NCBI GenBank assembly: GCA_910587765.1
Contig: CAJUNR010000024.1
Location: 1 to 64,000 of the forward strand
Direction of reading: 5' to 3'
Source: an uncultured Lachnospiraceae bacterium
GTDB lineage: Bacteria > Bacillota > Clostridia > Lachnospirales > Lachnospiraceae
Length of the DNA: 64,000 nt
Shown: positions 25,026 through 34,845 of the stretch, piece by piece
Position numbering within the stretch: position 1 is the stretch's first letter
How the letters are laid out: every line of letters starts with the position of its first letter
Made by a program: the position numbers and the translations under genes
Notes under the pieces: generated by a model
Told to the model about the DNA's origin: nothing
Databases searched by the model: none
The model's input: only the letters and a program-made list of their open reading frames with translations

Positions 25026-28000
25026 TTACTCCTCCTCGGAATGATCTGTCTGCCGGCGGGCGGCATACGCCGCGCGAAGCAGCAGGAAAAGCAGTAGAAG
25101 AAGCAGTAGAAGCAGCAGCGGCAGAAACGAATACCGGAAACCGGATTCGCCTTCCGCGGTCCGGTCCTCTTCTTCCCCGCTCTCTTTCCGGGACGGGGCC
25201 GGAGCCGGTTCCTCCTCTTCTGTCCCCTCGCTTTCCCCGGATATTTCCGTATCCGGGGAGGCGGGTTCCATCGCATACAGCCAGTTTTCTTCGTCCATCG
25301 GCGCCGTCCCGTCGGACGGTCCTTTCTCTGCACCGGAGGACGGGCGGGACGGCGGACGTCCGGACGGCAGGGAAGGCGAACCGACGCCGGTTTCCCCTTC
25401 CTTCCAGCCGCTCTCCTCTGTCTCTTCCCGTCCGCCGCCGGAACCCGAAGAACCCGCGGACGAACCACTCTTTTTCTCCGTCCCCTCGGTCTTCCACGTC
25501 ATCCGGTAGGTCTGATCCTCCTCTTCCCCGCCGCTTTCATATGCGGATACGGAGATCCATACCTCCTGTTCGCTGCCGGTGCGGTTTTCCCACACAAGCT
25601 TCTGCGTCTTCGTACCCGAAGTCCCCTGACGGCCGGACGCAGCGTCTGTCCGCTTTTGCGCCGGCGCGCCTGTCTTTTCGCCGAGAAGCGTTCCCGTGTG
25701 GTCTGCGCTGTCATAAAGCCTGATTTCCGGCGTAAAATTCCGGCCGTCCACCCGCACCGTCAGTTTTTCTTTCTTTTTCACGGTCAGATGATATCTTCGG
25801 CAGCTTTTGCCGGACACCGGATCCTCATACGTCCCGTATTCCGGCAGTATCTCCTCCCCGAACGTTCCTTTTTTGTCCTCGATCTCCGACAGCCGCCTGA
25901 GAACCTGATAGCGGAACACGGCGCTTTCACTGCATTCGGACTCTCCCCGCAGGACCTTCGCACTCAGAACCACCGGATCCTCCTGATATTCCATCCGGAT
26001 TCCTTCTTCTGTGTACAGCGTACTGTCCGCGCAGGGCTCGCTCCCGTCCAGCGTATAACGGATTTGCGCGTCCGCAGTCGCGGTATGCAGCCGGATCCTC
26101 GTCCCCTCGCAGACCGCCCGGCCCGTCGGCACATCCGTCTCCGGAGCCGGCAGGGGCGCCTGCGTCCTGTACCGCTTCAGCATCTCTTCCAGATCAATCA
26201 TGCCGTAACCGTACAGCGCATCCTTCCCCGGTTCACCCAGATCCGCGGACGTCTCTGCCATATGCTCCAGTACCTGCCCCGGACTTAAATTCTCATCCTC
26301 GGACAGCAGCAGCGCGGCGGCGCCGGATACGACCGCACAGGCCATGCTGGTGCCGGATTTCTCCTGATATCCTCCCGGAACTGTACTTTGAATGGCCGAA
26401 CCGGGAGCACAGAGATCAATCCAGTCTCCATAGTTGCTGTAGGAGGAAGCAAAGGCCACCGTATCACCGGACTGTTTCACCGCGGACACCGATATCGTCT
26501 CGTCATATCCCGCCGGATAGTACACGGTCGAAGTCGACGCGTTTCCCGACGCGCAGACTACCACGATCTGTCTCTCGTTCGCCTCCTGGATTGCCTCATG
26601 GAGGAGTTCGTTGGTGATATGATTTCCCCCCATGCTCAGATTGATGACGTCCGCTCCCAAATCCGCTGCCTCCCGGATGGCGGCGGCAACCCAACTGGTC
26701 ATACCTTTTCCTTTTCCACCGGAATTGTCCAGCACTTTGATGGACAGAAGAGCGCACTCCGGCGCGACCCCCGGACTGCCCGATCTGGCGCCTATAATTC
26801 CCGCCACATGCGTCCCGTGTCCATGATTGTCCTGCGCTCCCCGATAGCTCTCGGGAAATGTCCCGCCCTCTCCGTAAAAGGACGCCGGAACAGCGGTTCC
26901 GCTGTAGAGAACCGCGTCTTTGAGCGCCTCATGCTCCGCGTCGATCCCCGTATCCAGAACGGCCACCTGTACGCCCGCTCCCCGGGTAAGCTCCCAGGCT
27001 TTCTCCGCATGAATGGCGGTCAGGTGCCAGGGCGCCTCCGCTTCCTCCGCAGCCGGCAGGTCAACTTCATACGGTTCGTCCGGATAAAGCCTCACCTCTC
27101 CCGCCGCGGTGCGGACAGTCCTCTTTTTCCCGGCCGCGCTCCGCGCTGTTCCTCCTTCCCACTCTATGGAAGCAATCCCGTAATAAAAGCCCCGCAGCTC
27201 CGCCCCCAGACTCTGCGCGACGCTGCGCGCTTCCTCCTCGCTGTCCGCGTAAAATGCATACGTTTCCTTTGGCCCCGCCCCCATCAGAAGCGGGCAGACC
27301 GTCAGCAGCAGCAAAAGAAACGGCAACCGGCGGCCGCTTCTGCCGGCCGCACGCGAAAGAGGCTCCGCAGATTCCGCCTCCTGCTCCCTCAGACTGTGCA
27401 CAGCCATCGGGAGATAGTACGGCACGCAGAACATGATCGGCATAATATATCTCACCTGGTAACGAAAAGCCGGCGCCGCGACGCAGACCAGCAGCGCCAC
27501 CAGCAGCGGGACGGCGGACAAAAGATAACGCTTCTGCTTTCCTCCCGCCCAGAAAGCGATCAGAAGAATCGTCATCCAGGAGACAAATCCTGTATTTTCA
27601 AACCAGTTCACCACCGGCACCCGGGAGAGAAGCTTCGCAGCGCGCTCTACCACCTGCCGCAGCCCTGCCAGCCGCTCCGGCTGCACGATCTCCCAGCGCA
27701 CCTCATGTCCCTCAATCTGAGAGGTCATCATGTAGTTGTGCGCATACCCCTCCTGATAGAACCAGCCGTAGGCATTATTCATCGTCGCCTGCACCGCGCT
27801 GCCCGGGTGACGGAACAGCTGAGCCAGCCAGAGCCGGAAGTAATCCGCCAGATCCCCGGCGGACTGCGCGCAATAAGTATATTTCACCGGGTCGGAGGTG
27901 ACAGGGTCGTAAAGCTCCGCCAGATTCTCGTAATCCAGAACCCGGGAGAGTACCTGCTCCTCTTCCTCCGTCAGTTCGTATCCGTAATCCCTCACATAGC

Positions 28001-29282
28001 GGGCCGTCTGCTGAAACGGGATCGACAACGCCTCCTGCAGGCCGTTGTCCTCTACATTGCACGCCGGCAGCAGAAGCTTCTGGTAGCCCGTGAACAGAAC
28101 CGCCGGCAGCAGCATGGCCGCCAGAATGCGGACGCATCCGGCACGGTCTTCCTTCCACCGCAGCCTGCACGCGTACACGGACATACTGACGCCCGCAGCC
28201 GCCGTCAGGTAAAAGCCTTCGTTGCGGAAGCAGGCCATTCCCAGTCCGGACAGGCAGAAGCCAGCGATCTGCCCGGCGGACAACCGGGCGCCCGTCCTCA
28301 TGGTGCGCACCAGCTCATAAAGCATGAGCACGAGAAAAATCACACACGCCGTATATGGCACATCCTTCTCTACGATCGTCGACTCCATCGGAAAAAACTG
28401 CACCACACAGATGATGCCGAGCGCCAGCCAGCGGAGTCCGTACGGCGTCCGCCAGCGCTTCATCAGCACAAATCCGTAGGAAAACGCCGACAGCAGAAGC
28501 GCAAGCTGCACGACCAGATTCAGAAAGAATCCGAACGTATAGGAGGCAATCCGATTGCCGGCCTCCATCAGTAATCCCAGCAGAACCGTATGCACCACGG
28601 GATAATAGTTATTGAACGCATTCCAGTAATACTGCCTCATCTCCGCCAGCGTCTCCGGCATGGCGGCTCCCGGATATTTGGCCAAAATATAGGGGGACCA
28701 GCAGAGCAGAATCACGAGCAGCGGCCCCCAGAAGGCGTGCCGCTCCATCACCAGTTCGGTCAGTTTCCCCGCGGAAGATGCCTGCTCCTCCCCCGCGCGG
28801 CAGACCCGCAGCAGCAGAAGCCGGAAGATCCGGCTGAACAGGACATAGAATCCGGCCGCCATCCCCGCCGCTGTCAGCCGGTGGAACGTATCCATAAAGA
28901 CCAGATTCCAGGAATTGGTATATTGAAAGCTGTATCCGAACACCAGAAAAAAGGCGGTCAGCATCGCCGGTATCCGGTAGGACCACTTTGAAAGCCGCTC
29001 CCGCCACACCGTATCGCCGGTCTTTAAGAAGAACGCAAAGACAAGGAAGGCCAGCACGGCGTTTTTGTAATCAAACACCGGAAGGACGTATTCCAGTTTT
29101 TTGATCTGAACCGCAAGGCGGACGAAAAAACCTCCCGCTGCCGCCTCACCGCCGATTCCGCTCAAATCGGCGCCCAGGTTGACCATCAGCGCAAAACAGG
29201 CCATCGCCCCCAAGAACCACTCCTTCCATCCGGCAGCCATCGCCCCCAGCGTTTTTACCTTCTCTCTTCCTCTCAGTACCAT
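25026..29282 (-). CDS. Fusion: polytopic membrane protein + S8 subtilisin-like protease
   Basis: Continuous reading frame of about 1,420 codons. Residues 1-635 hold about 12 membrane spans with DUF6020-like features. A further hydrophobic segment (655-672) resembles a signal or anchor. An S8 protease domain follows at about 755-1035 with Asp780 (AVLDTGID), His825 (HGHGTHVAG), oxyanion Asn917 (CASGN) and Ser982 (GTSMAC). Next come a chitobiase-like repeat (YTLDGSEP, about 1078), a pre-peptidase C-terminal-type beta domain (about 1165-1265), a Ser/Gly/Glu-rich linker and a final membrane helix (1389-1406). Residue numbers count from the ATG at 29291; the ATG at 29282 (residue 4) has the better spacing from AGAGG. 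The protease should face outward. Confidence 0.85.
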   Translation of the reverse strand: MVLRGREKVKTLGAMAAGWKEWFLGAMACFALMVNLGADLSGIGGEAAAGGFFVRLAVQIKKLEYVLPVFDYKNAVLAFLVFAFFLKTGDTVWRERLSKWSYRIPAMLTAFFLVFGYSFQYTNSWNLVFMDTFHRLTAAGMAAGFYVLFSRIFRLLLLRVCRAGEEQASSAGKLTELVMERHAFWGPLLVILLCWSPYILAKYPGAAMPETLAEMRQYYWNAFNNYYPVVHTVLLGLLMEAGNRIASYTFGFFLNLVVQLALLLSAFSYGFVLMKRWRTPYGLRWLALGIICVVQFFPMESTIVEKDVPYTACVIFLVLMLYELVRTMRTGARLSAGQIAGFCLSGLGMACFRNEGFYLTAAAGVSMSVYACRLRWKEDRAGCVRILAAMLLPAVLFTGYQKLLLPACNVEDNGLQEALSIPFQQTARYVRDYGYELTEEEEQVLSRVLDYENLAELYDPVTSDPVKYTYCAQSAGDLADYFRLWLAQLFRHPGSAVQATMNNAYGWFYQEGYAHNYMMTSQIEGHEVRWEIVQPERLAGLRQVVERAAKLLSRVPVVNWFENTGFVSWMTILLIAFWAGGKQKRYLLSAVPLLVALLVCVAAPAFRYQVRYIMPIMFCVPYYLPMAVHSLREQEAESAEPLSRAAGRSGRRLPFLLLLLTVCPLLMGAGPKETYAFYADSEEEARSVAQSLGAELRGFYYGIASIEWEGGTARSAAGKKRTVRTAAGEVRLYPDEPYEVDLPAAEEAEAPWHLTAIHAEKAWELTRGAGVQVAVLDTGIDAEHEALKDAVLYSGTAVPASFYGEGGTFPESYRGAQDNHGHGTHVAGIIGARSGSPGVAPECALLSIKVLDNSGGKGKGMTSWVAAAIREAADLGADVINLSMGGNHITNELLHEAIQEANERQIVVVCASGNASTSTVYYPAGYDETISVSAVKQSGDTVAFASSYSNYGDWIDLCAPGSAIQSTVPGGYQEKSGTSMACAVVSGAAALLLSEDENLSPGQVLEHMAETSADLGEPGKDALYGYGMIDLEEMLKRYRTQAPLPAPETDVPTGRAVCEGTRIRLHTATADAQIRYTLDGSEPCADSTLYTEEGIRMEYQEDPVVLSAKVLRGESECSESAVFRYQVLRRLSEIEDKKGTFGEEILPEYGTYEDPVSGKSCRRYHLTVKKKEKLTVRVDGRNFTPEIRLYDSADHTGTLLGEKTGAPAQKRTDAASGRQGTSGTKTQKLVWENRTGSEQEVWISVSAYESGGEEEDQTYRMTWKTEGTEKKSGSSAGSSGSGGGREETEESGWKEGETGVGSPSLPSGRPPSRPSSGAEKGPSDGTAPMDEENWLYAMEPASPDTEISGESEGTEEEEPAPAPSRKESGEEEDRTAEGESGFRYSFLPLLLLLLLLLLFLLLRAAYAARRQTDHSEEE

Positions 29283-29323
29283 ATCCTGCATCCTCTTTCT
29301 GTACCAGCTTTTCTCTCTCTACA

Positions 29324-29352
29324 TTTATAAATCATCCCACGGGTTTTTTCAA
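29324..29352 (-). promoter_or_regulatory. Promoter of the membrane-subtilase gene
   Basis: Minus strand TTGAAA (29352-29347), 17-nt spacer, TATAAA (29329-29324). Confidence 0.65.
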
Positions 29353-29446
29353 TACAAAACAGAACATTCCATATTTTCCTCTTGATATTTTCCCGCCCTT
29401 CGTATACACTTTTTATAACATTGTACAGAAGAAACGGATACGGAGC

Positions 29447-30850
29447 ATGAATCGAAAACTGCACTTGTCAATACTGATCTTTTTTTCACTGATCCTGCTG
29501 TTGCTCTGCGTACAGACCAGGCTGGAGGCCATCAGCAACCCGCCTGCCGCTCTGTCCGCGGAATACGCACCGGAAGATCCCTGGTATGACCAGATCTTTG
29601 AGAGCCGCAGCTTCTCCAACCTTGTCGTCTCTCTGACGGCGGACGAAGACGATCTCTACGCGGAGGGAACCGGCATCCTGACCGACCAGTATATGCTGCG
29701 GGGCAGAGAGAGCGAACGGCCGGCTCAGGTCTTCGTCTACGAACCGGACGGCACGCCCCTGATCGCGCAGAACGCCGGGCTCCGGGTAACGGGAGCCACC
29801 TCCCGCAGCGCCGCCCGCAAATCCTTCCGCATCGTTGCGCGGGAAGAATATGACCGTGCTCATCCGGTCTTCACCTGCGATCTCTGGGGAGGCCGCCGGG
29901 TTCTGGACGGAACGGATACCCACATCCGCGAATACAGTTCTTTCATCCTGCATTCCGTACGCCTTTCCGCGGATTCCACCGGAATCCACAACAGCGTGGG
30001 CTACTCTCTCGCCCGCAAAGCCGGAATCGCGGACGCCGCGCCCACCACTCCCGCCGCCGTCTATCTGAACGGCGTCTATCAGGGCGCCTGTTTTCTCATG
30101 CCCTCCAAAAACGACCACGCCCTGGCGGAGCTCTACCACATCGACTCGCACAAAGACATTGACATTGTATCCGTGTTCGAGGAGGAAAAGACCGGAACGC
30201 AGACCGACCCCCAAGTGCTGGAAGAGTACCTTTCTTTCGTGTCCTGGGTTCAGAACTGCGATATCGCGGATCCTGCCGCCGTCGCCGAGATCGAACGGCA
30301 GTTGGATGTGGAACAGTGCCTGGAATATTACGCCGTCAATCTTCTTCTGGCGAACGGGGACTGGCTCGACAACAATCTGCGCGTATGGCGCTGCAAAGAC
30401 AACGGCCTTCCCTGGCAGGACGGCAGATGGCGTTATTTCCTGTTTGACCTCGACTGGGTCGGCAGCTTTCCGGAACTGACGTCCCTGACCTTCTGGCAGG
30501 CAACGCAGAGCTACGAACATTACAACATTTTACCTAAGCTGCTGCAGCATCCGGAATATCTCGAGCGCTTCCGGCAGATCATCGCCCGCATGGAAGAGGA
30601 TGCCTTTTATCCGGAATCCATCGAAGCGGTCTTTGAGGAAGAGGAAGCGCGGATGATTGACGAGATCTCCTATGATTTTCAGTCGGACGCCTTCTGCAGC
30701 TACCATCTGTATTCCATCTACAGCGAACCGCCGGCCGAGGACGAATACCTCACGCTGGAGGACCGGCAGTATCTGGTGGAGGATTTCAAAAATCACATGC
30801 TGGTCAATGCCGACGTCGTCAACGAATGCCTTGCCGCATACGGGACCTGA
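29447..30850 (+). CDS. cotH: CotH-family kinase, membrane anchored or secreted
   Basis: 467 residues. N-terminal hydrophobic signal/anchor (9-22). CotH motifs follow: RVTGATSRSAARKSFRI (about 113-129), YLNGVYQGACFLM (206-218), NGDWLDNNLRVWR (303-315) and the metal-binding YFLFDLDW (330-337). CotH proteins are atypical protein kinases that phosphorylate spore coat proteins in Bacillus. The Asp residues of both motifs are present, so the protein is probably active. It is a lone plus-strand gene, divergent from the membrane-subtilase gene and convergent with a HAD gene. Extracytoplasmic location is predicted; the substrate is unknown. Confidence 0.85.
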   Translation: MNRKLHLSILIFFSLILLLLCVQTRLEAISNPPAALSAEYAPEDPWYDQIFESRSFSNLVVSLTADEDDLYAEGTGILTDQYMLRGRESERPAQVFVYEPDGTPLIAQNAGLRVTGATSRSAARKSFRIVAREEYDRAHPVFTCDLWGGRRVLDGTDTHIREYSSFILHSVRLSADSTGIHNSVGYSLARKAGIADAAPTTPAAVYLNGVYQGACFLMPSKNDHALAELYHIDSHKDIDIVSVFEEEKTGTQTDPQVLEEYLSFVSWVQNCDIADPAAVAEIERQLDVEQCLEYYAVNLLLANGDWLDNNLRVWRCKDNGLPWQDGRWRYFLFDLDWVGSFPELTSLTFWQATQSYEHYNILPKLLQHPEYLERFRQIIARMEEDAFYPESIEAVFEEEEARMIDEISYDFQSDAFCSYHLYSIYSEPPAEDEYLTLEDRQYLVEDFKNHMLVNADVVNECLAAYGT

Positions 30851-30861
30851 ACCGCCCACCG

Positions 30862-31704
30862 TCAGCGGATCAGGCCCATCCGCGCAAGCTCGCGGACTAC
30901 GCCGTCTTCCTCCACCGTCTCACAGATCCGGTCGGCGATCTTTTTGAGCTGTTCGTCCCCGTTGCCCATCACCACCCCGCAGGCCGCCTCCTGAATCATC
31001 TGATAATCATTCATACTGTCCCCAAAAGCAATCGTATCCTGCATCTTCGCCTTCAGATACCCTGCCGTTCTGCGGATCGCGCTCCCTTTGTCCGCCGTCA
31101 TGGAAATCAGTTCCCCGTTAAAAAACGTCTCCGAGCGCGGCGGAAAAAACGCAACATAAAAATCCTTTTTCAGCGCATGATAGACGCGCTCCGCCTCCGT
31201 CCGGTCAAAGACCATGAAAGAGATCTTGGGAATCGGCGCCCGCTGCGGATCCCAGCCGCGGATATCCCCGGTATTTTTCCAGCGGGAAAAGAACGTCTTC
31301 CACCGTATGATCTCCGGATTATCCCCCGGCACCGGCTCGCTCTCCGACAGGATCGCCGCTCCTCTCTCCGACACGTAGATTTTCTCGTATCCTTCCAGTA
31401 TATAAATCGTATCCAGGGCGTTCAGCACTTCAAGAGCGCGCCGCAGACGCGCCTGATCAAACGACGTCCGGAAGATATTCGTATCATGAATCCAGATATC
31501 GCTTCCCGCATTGGCGATGACTCCGTCCAGCGTCACATCCTCAAGTTCCTCCGGAAGCATGTGGCAGCATCTGCCGGTACAGATAAATACCTGATGCCCC
31601 TGCTCTCTCGCCTTTTGCAGCCCTTCTTTCACCGTCCGGCGGATCCCCTCCCCGGGTATCAGTATCGTTCCGTCAATATCCAGAAATATCAGCTTTCTCT
31701 CCAT
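30862..31704 (-). CDS. HAD-superfamily Cof-type phosphatase
   Basis: 280 residues. Motif I FLDIDGTILIPGEG at the N-terminus, motif II FICTGR, a large C2 cap (about 85-200), motif III with Lys in GYLKAKM, and motif IV IAFGDSMNDYQMIQEA. Cof-type enzymes dephosphorylate sugar phosphates or cofactors. I chose the ATG at 31704, 11 nt after AGGAG; the upstream in-frame GTG overlaps that site. It follows a three-gene glycosyltransferase operon by 40 bp and may belong to it. Confidence 0.85.
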   Translation of the reverse strand: MERKLIFLDIDGTILIPGEGIRRTVKEGLQKAREQGHQVFICTGRCCHMLPEELEDVTLDGVIANAGSDIWIHDTNIFRTSFDQARLRRALEVLNALDTIYILEGYEKIYVSERGAAILSESEPVPGDNPEIIRWKTFFSRWKNTGDIRGWDPQRAPIPKISFMVFDRTEAERVYHALKKDFYVAFFPPRSETFFNGELISMTADKGSAIRRTAGYLKAKMQDTIAFGDSMNDYQMIQEAACGVVMGNGDEQLKKIADRICETVEEDGVVRELARMGLIR

Positions 31705-31744
31705 CTGTTCTCTCACTCCTGTAAAATCTGCGGTGCGGACCCTC

Positions 31745-32794
31745 TCATTTTCCTCCCCGGTAATACCAGGTGAAAAACAGCTTCGTCACTGCGTAGCAGG
31801 GCAGATACCACCCGTGCTTCATCATAAAAAGATAGCATTTTACGGAAAGGCCGAGGCGGTCCATCGTATGGTTCTGCAGGGCCTCCCGCACCGAATCGTC
31901 CGTACAGATACGCCTGACATTTTTTAAAACGCCGAAAACGGAATCCGTGTGATTCCTCCATATCTCATTCTTGACCGCCATTACGGCAAGGCTCAGAAAA
32001 TCATTGCGTATCTGAGGGCGGAAATCATAGACGCCTTTGGCGTCCGAGATCGCTTCCATGCGCCGGCGCAGGAGACGGAGCTTCTCCAGATACGCCGGGT
32101 CGTGTCCCCCGGTCATGGACGAGAGGTTATACCAGTAATGGTACGGATAATAGTCCGGTACCGTACACACTTTCTCCGCATCGAGGATCGCGGCAAACAC
32201 CATCTGCAGATCCTCTCCGACCGTGACCCGCTCGTCCCACAGCTCCAGATTCGCTTCCACCACTTTCTTCCGGAACAGTTTCGTCACCCTGGAGGGCTGA
32301 AGCCCGCGCCCGATAAAGCCTCCGTCGTTGAGCAGCACCGGATAGAGTTCCATCAGCTCCTGCCGGTCATAGACCGTCCGGTCCATGCGGTTCGTCTCTC
32401 TGCGGGGCGGATAGCCGGGATCCTCATAGTCGAAGACGAGGCCTGCCATGGCGATATCCGCCTTCTGCCGGTCAAGCTCCCGCCACAGTCTCTCATACAT
32501 ATCCGGCTCGATCCAGTCGTCGCTGTCCACGAAACCGATCAGGTCCGCACGGGCGTGACGCACCCCCTCCTTCCAGGCAGAGGTCAGCCCGCCGTTTTTC
32601 TTGTGAATCACCCGCACATTCTCATATCTTCCGGCGTAGTCGTCGCAGAGCGCCGGACAGCCGTCCGGAGAACCATCGTCCACCAGAAGGATCTCCAGAT
32701 TGTCATAGGTCTGCGCAAGGATGCTGTCCACACATCGTCCAAGCACCTTCTCCACCCCGTACACAGGTACAATCACACTGATCTTCTCTCTCAT
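31745..32794 (-). CDS. Family 2 glycosyltransferase
   Basis: 349 residues starting MREKISVIVPVYGVEKV, with ILLVDDGSPDG, HKKNGGLTSAW and the metal motif FVDSDDW. The C-terminal part is helical with a possible membrane-associated stretch near the end. The true start is the ATG at 32794, which overlaps the preceding gene by 4 nt (ATGA); the longer reading adds 72 residues out of frame with that gene. Third of three consecutive, translationally coupled glycosyltransferases, pointing to one surface glycan pathway. Confidence 0.9.
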   Translation of the reverse strand: MREKISVIVPVYGVEKVLGRCVDSILAQTYDNLEILLVDDGSPDGCPALCDDYAGRYENVRVIHKKNGGLTSAWKEGVRHARADLIGFVDSDDWIEPDMYERLWRELDRQKADIAMAGLVFDYEDPGYPPRRETNRMDRTVYDRQELMELYPVLLNDGGFIGRGLQPSRVTKLFRKKVVEANLELWDERVTVGEDLQMVFAAILDAEKVCTVPDYYPYHYWYNLSSMTGGHDPAYLEKLRLLRRRMEAISDAKGVYDFRPQIRNDFLSLAVMAVKNEIWRNHTDSVFGVLKNVRRICTDDSVREALQNHTMDRLGLSVKCYLFMMKHGWYLPCYAVTKLFFTWYYRGGK

Positions 32795-33768
32795 GCTGAT
32801 CCCTGAACCCCTTTCAAAAGTCTCCTGTACAGCGCCGGGCACAGACAGAAGATCCCGTACCCCGTCCGGGTCCGCAGCGGAAGCTTCCGTATCCACGGCC
32901 TCCCCTGCCGGAGATACTCCCTCAGGCGCTTCGACAGCCCTCTTTTCAGCCGGTCTTTCTCCTCCACTTCGTCGGTACAGCGAAAATAAAAAGTGATGCA
33001 CGCATCGCAAAGCCTGCGATACGCCTGTGCCAGCAGGTTCTCGTATCCGTTTTCCTGAAAAAAACGGATCCGCTCCTCATGAGCGGTCAGCCACTGCAGC
33101 CTCCTGCGGGAAAACACCGACGTAATGCTCCCCGCATTTTCCGTATAATATCCGTAAAGCGCCCGCTCGGTGAACGCCAGTTTCTTTCCCTCGTGAAACA
33201 GCCGGTAGGTCGTGGCCTCATCCTCATGGATCCGCCCCTGCGGGTAGCGGATATGAGCGAAAAGCTCCCTCTTATAAAGCTTGTTCCAGGCTACCACAAA
33301 AGGAGTCGCCTCCTCCTCGGGACCATAGAGCTTTGCCATCAGTTCCTCTCCCTCGCAAACAGCGCAGCCTCCGCCTTCTTCCCGCCCAAGTGCCTCTCCT
33401 CTCACATAGGCGAACCGGCACTGGCTGATGGCGCTGCCGGTCGTGCGCAGCAGATCGTACAGCGTGCGGATAAAGTCCTCCGCCACATAGTCGTCCGAAT
33501 CCACGAAGGCGAGATATTCCCCCGCCGCCGCGTCAATCCCGCTGTTCCTGGCCCCGGACAGGCCGGCGTTCTGCTGATGAATCACCCGCACTCTCTCATC
33601 CTTTTCGGCATATTCGTCGCAGCGCTGCGGACATCCGTCCGGCGAACCGTCGTCCACCAGAAGAATCTCCACATTGCCGTAGGTCTGTCTCAACAGACTC
33701 TCCACGCACCGGTCGAGGTATTTCTCCACCTGATAGACCGGCACGATAATACTGATCAGCGGCTCCAC
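32791..33768 (-). CDS. Family 2 glycosyltransferase
   Basis: 325 residues starting VEPLISIIVPVYQVEKYL at a GTG codon (33768) with AAGGAGGAG 6 nt upstream. GT-A motifs: LLVDDGSPDGCPQRCDEY, HQQNAGLSGARNSGID and FVDSDDYVAEDF. It overlaps its upstream neighbour by 13 nt and its downstream neighbour by 4 nt. The N-terminal domain closely resembles those of both neighbours, so the cluster probably arose by duplication. Confidence 0.9.
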   Translation of the reverse strand: MEPLISIIVPVYQVEKYLDRCVESLLRQTYGNVEILLVDDGSPDGCPQRCDEYAEKDERVRVIHQQNAGLSGARNSGIDAAAGEYLAFVDSDDYVAEDFIRTLYDLLRTTGSAISQCRFAYVRGEALGREEGGGCAVCEGEELMAKLYGPEEEATPFVVAWNKLYKRELFAHIRYPQGRIHEDEATTYRLFHEGKKLAFTERALYGYYTENAGSITSVFSRRRLQWLTAHEERIRFFQENGYENLLAQAYRRLCDACITFYFRCTDEVEEKDRLKRGLSKRLREYLRQGRPWIRKLPLRTRTGYGIFCLCPALYRRLLKGVQGSA

Positions 33769-34802
33769 AGCGCACTCCTCCTTCTGCGAATCCAGTGTAG
33801 AAACGTCACGAACAGATGCCGCGCAACGCACAGCATATATACGGTCCCCGTCATCCGCCGCCGCAGGAAGAACAGGAGAACTTTATAATCCGCGGAGGAA
33901 CAGACCGCCTCCGCCCCCCGCTCCCGCACCCATGCGTCGTCCGCAAAGGAACGAACCGTCCGCAGCTTCTCTCCGACCGACAGGCTTCTGTCCGCCGGAA
34001 GCTTTCCGCACTCGTCGAGAATCTCGTTCATATAGCGGGTAAAGATTCTGCCGTGTTCCGCCCGCGCGCCCGGGCCGGCCTGCGCTCCCCAGTGCGCGTC
34101 GTAAAACGCTTCCGTCTCCTCGCAGAGACGCCTTGCCAGCTTCAGCCGGTCCCTGCGCTTTCCGGAAGAAAGCGTCGTCTTCTGCATGTCCTGAATATAA
34201 CGGCAGAGCGGTTCCGACAGCACGGCGATTCTTTCGCACCGGCTCAGATAATCCAGATTGAAGAGCAGATCCTCCCCCAGGCTGAGAGAAGTATCAAATC
34301 TGCCCGCGCGCTCCTTCTGATACAGCTTGTTCCAGGGCATGTTCAGAAAACTCTGCCCATACAGGGCTAGAAAGTCCTCCCTGCCCTCCTGCAGAGTGAA
34401 GACCCTGCTCTTCCCGGGCAGTTTCAGAATATCCGCTCCGTCATAGAGATGATGGAAACCGCACAGAACCAGATCCGCTCCCGTCTCCTTTGCGCACCGG
34501 TCCATTTTCTCCAGATAATCCGGCTCCACATAATCGTCGCTGTCCGTAAAAAACAGATACGTCCCCTGCGCCGCATCCATGCCGGCGTTTCTCGCCGCCG
34601 ATACGCCGGCGTTCTTCTGATGAATCACCCGCACTCTGGCATCCTGTCCGGCCAGGGCGTCGCACAGTTCCCCGCTTCCGTCCCCGGAACCGTCGTCCAC
34701 CAGAATCAGTTCCAGATCTCCTTTCGTCTGTCCGAGCCAGGATCCGACGCAGCGCTCCAGACTGTTTTTCGCCTCATAAACCGGTATCACCACACTGTAC
34801 AT
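33756..34802 (-). CDS. Family 2 glycosyltransferase
   Basis: 348 residues beginning MYSVVIPVYEAKNSLERCV, with LILVDDGSGDGSGELCDAL, HQKNAGVSAARNAGMDAA and FTDSDDYVEPDYL. First of the three overlapping glycosyltransferases and 43 bp after the large DUF2142-like membrane protein. A short hydrophobic segment near the C-terminus (FFLRRRMTGTVYMLC) may associate with the membrane. Sugar specificity cannot be read. Confidence 0.9.
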   Translation of the reverse strand: MYSVVIPVYEAKNSLERCVGSWLGQTKGDLELILVDDGSGDGSGELCDALAGQDARVRVIHQKNAGVSAARNAGMDAAQGTYLFFTDSDDYVEPDYLEKMDRCAKETGADLVLCGFHHLYDGADILKLPGKSRVFTLQEGREDFLALYGQSFLNMPWNKLYQKERAGRFDTSLSLGEDLLFNLDYLSRCERIAVLSEPLCRYIQDMQKTTLSSGKRRDRLKLARRLCEETEAFYDAHWGAQAGPGARAEHGRIFTRYMNEILDECGKLPADRSLSVGEKLRTVRSFADDAWVRERGAEAVCSSADYKVLLFFLRRRMTGTVYMLCVARHLFVTFLHWIRRRRSALWSR

Positions 34803-34845
34803 CCGTCTATCCTGTCCTTTCCTTACACAATCCCCCGCGACCCGC

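Noticed and set aside
26388..28574. 728-residue plus-strand open frame
   Set aside because: Antisense shadow of the membrane-subtilase gene; composition is Arg/His/Gln-rich without motifs.
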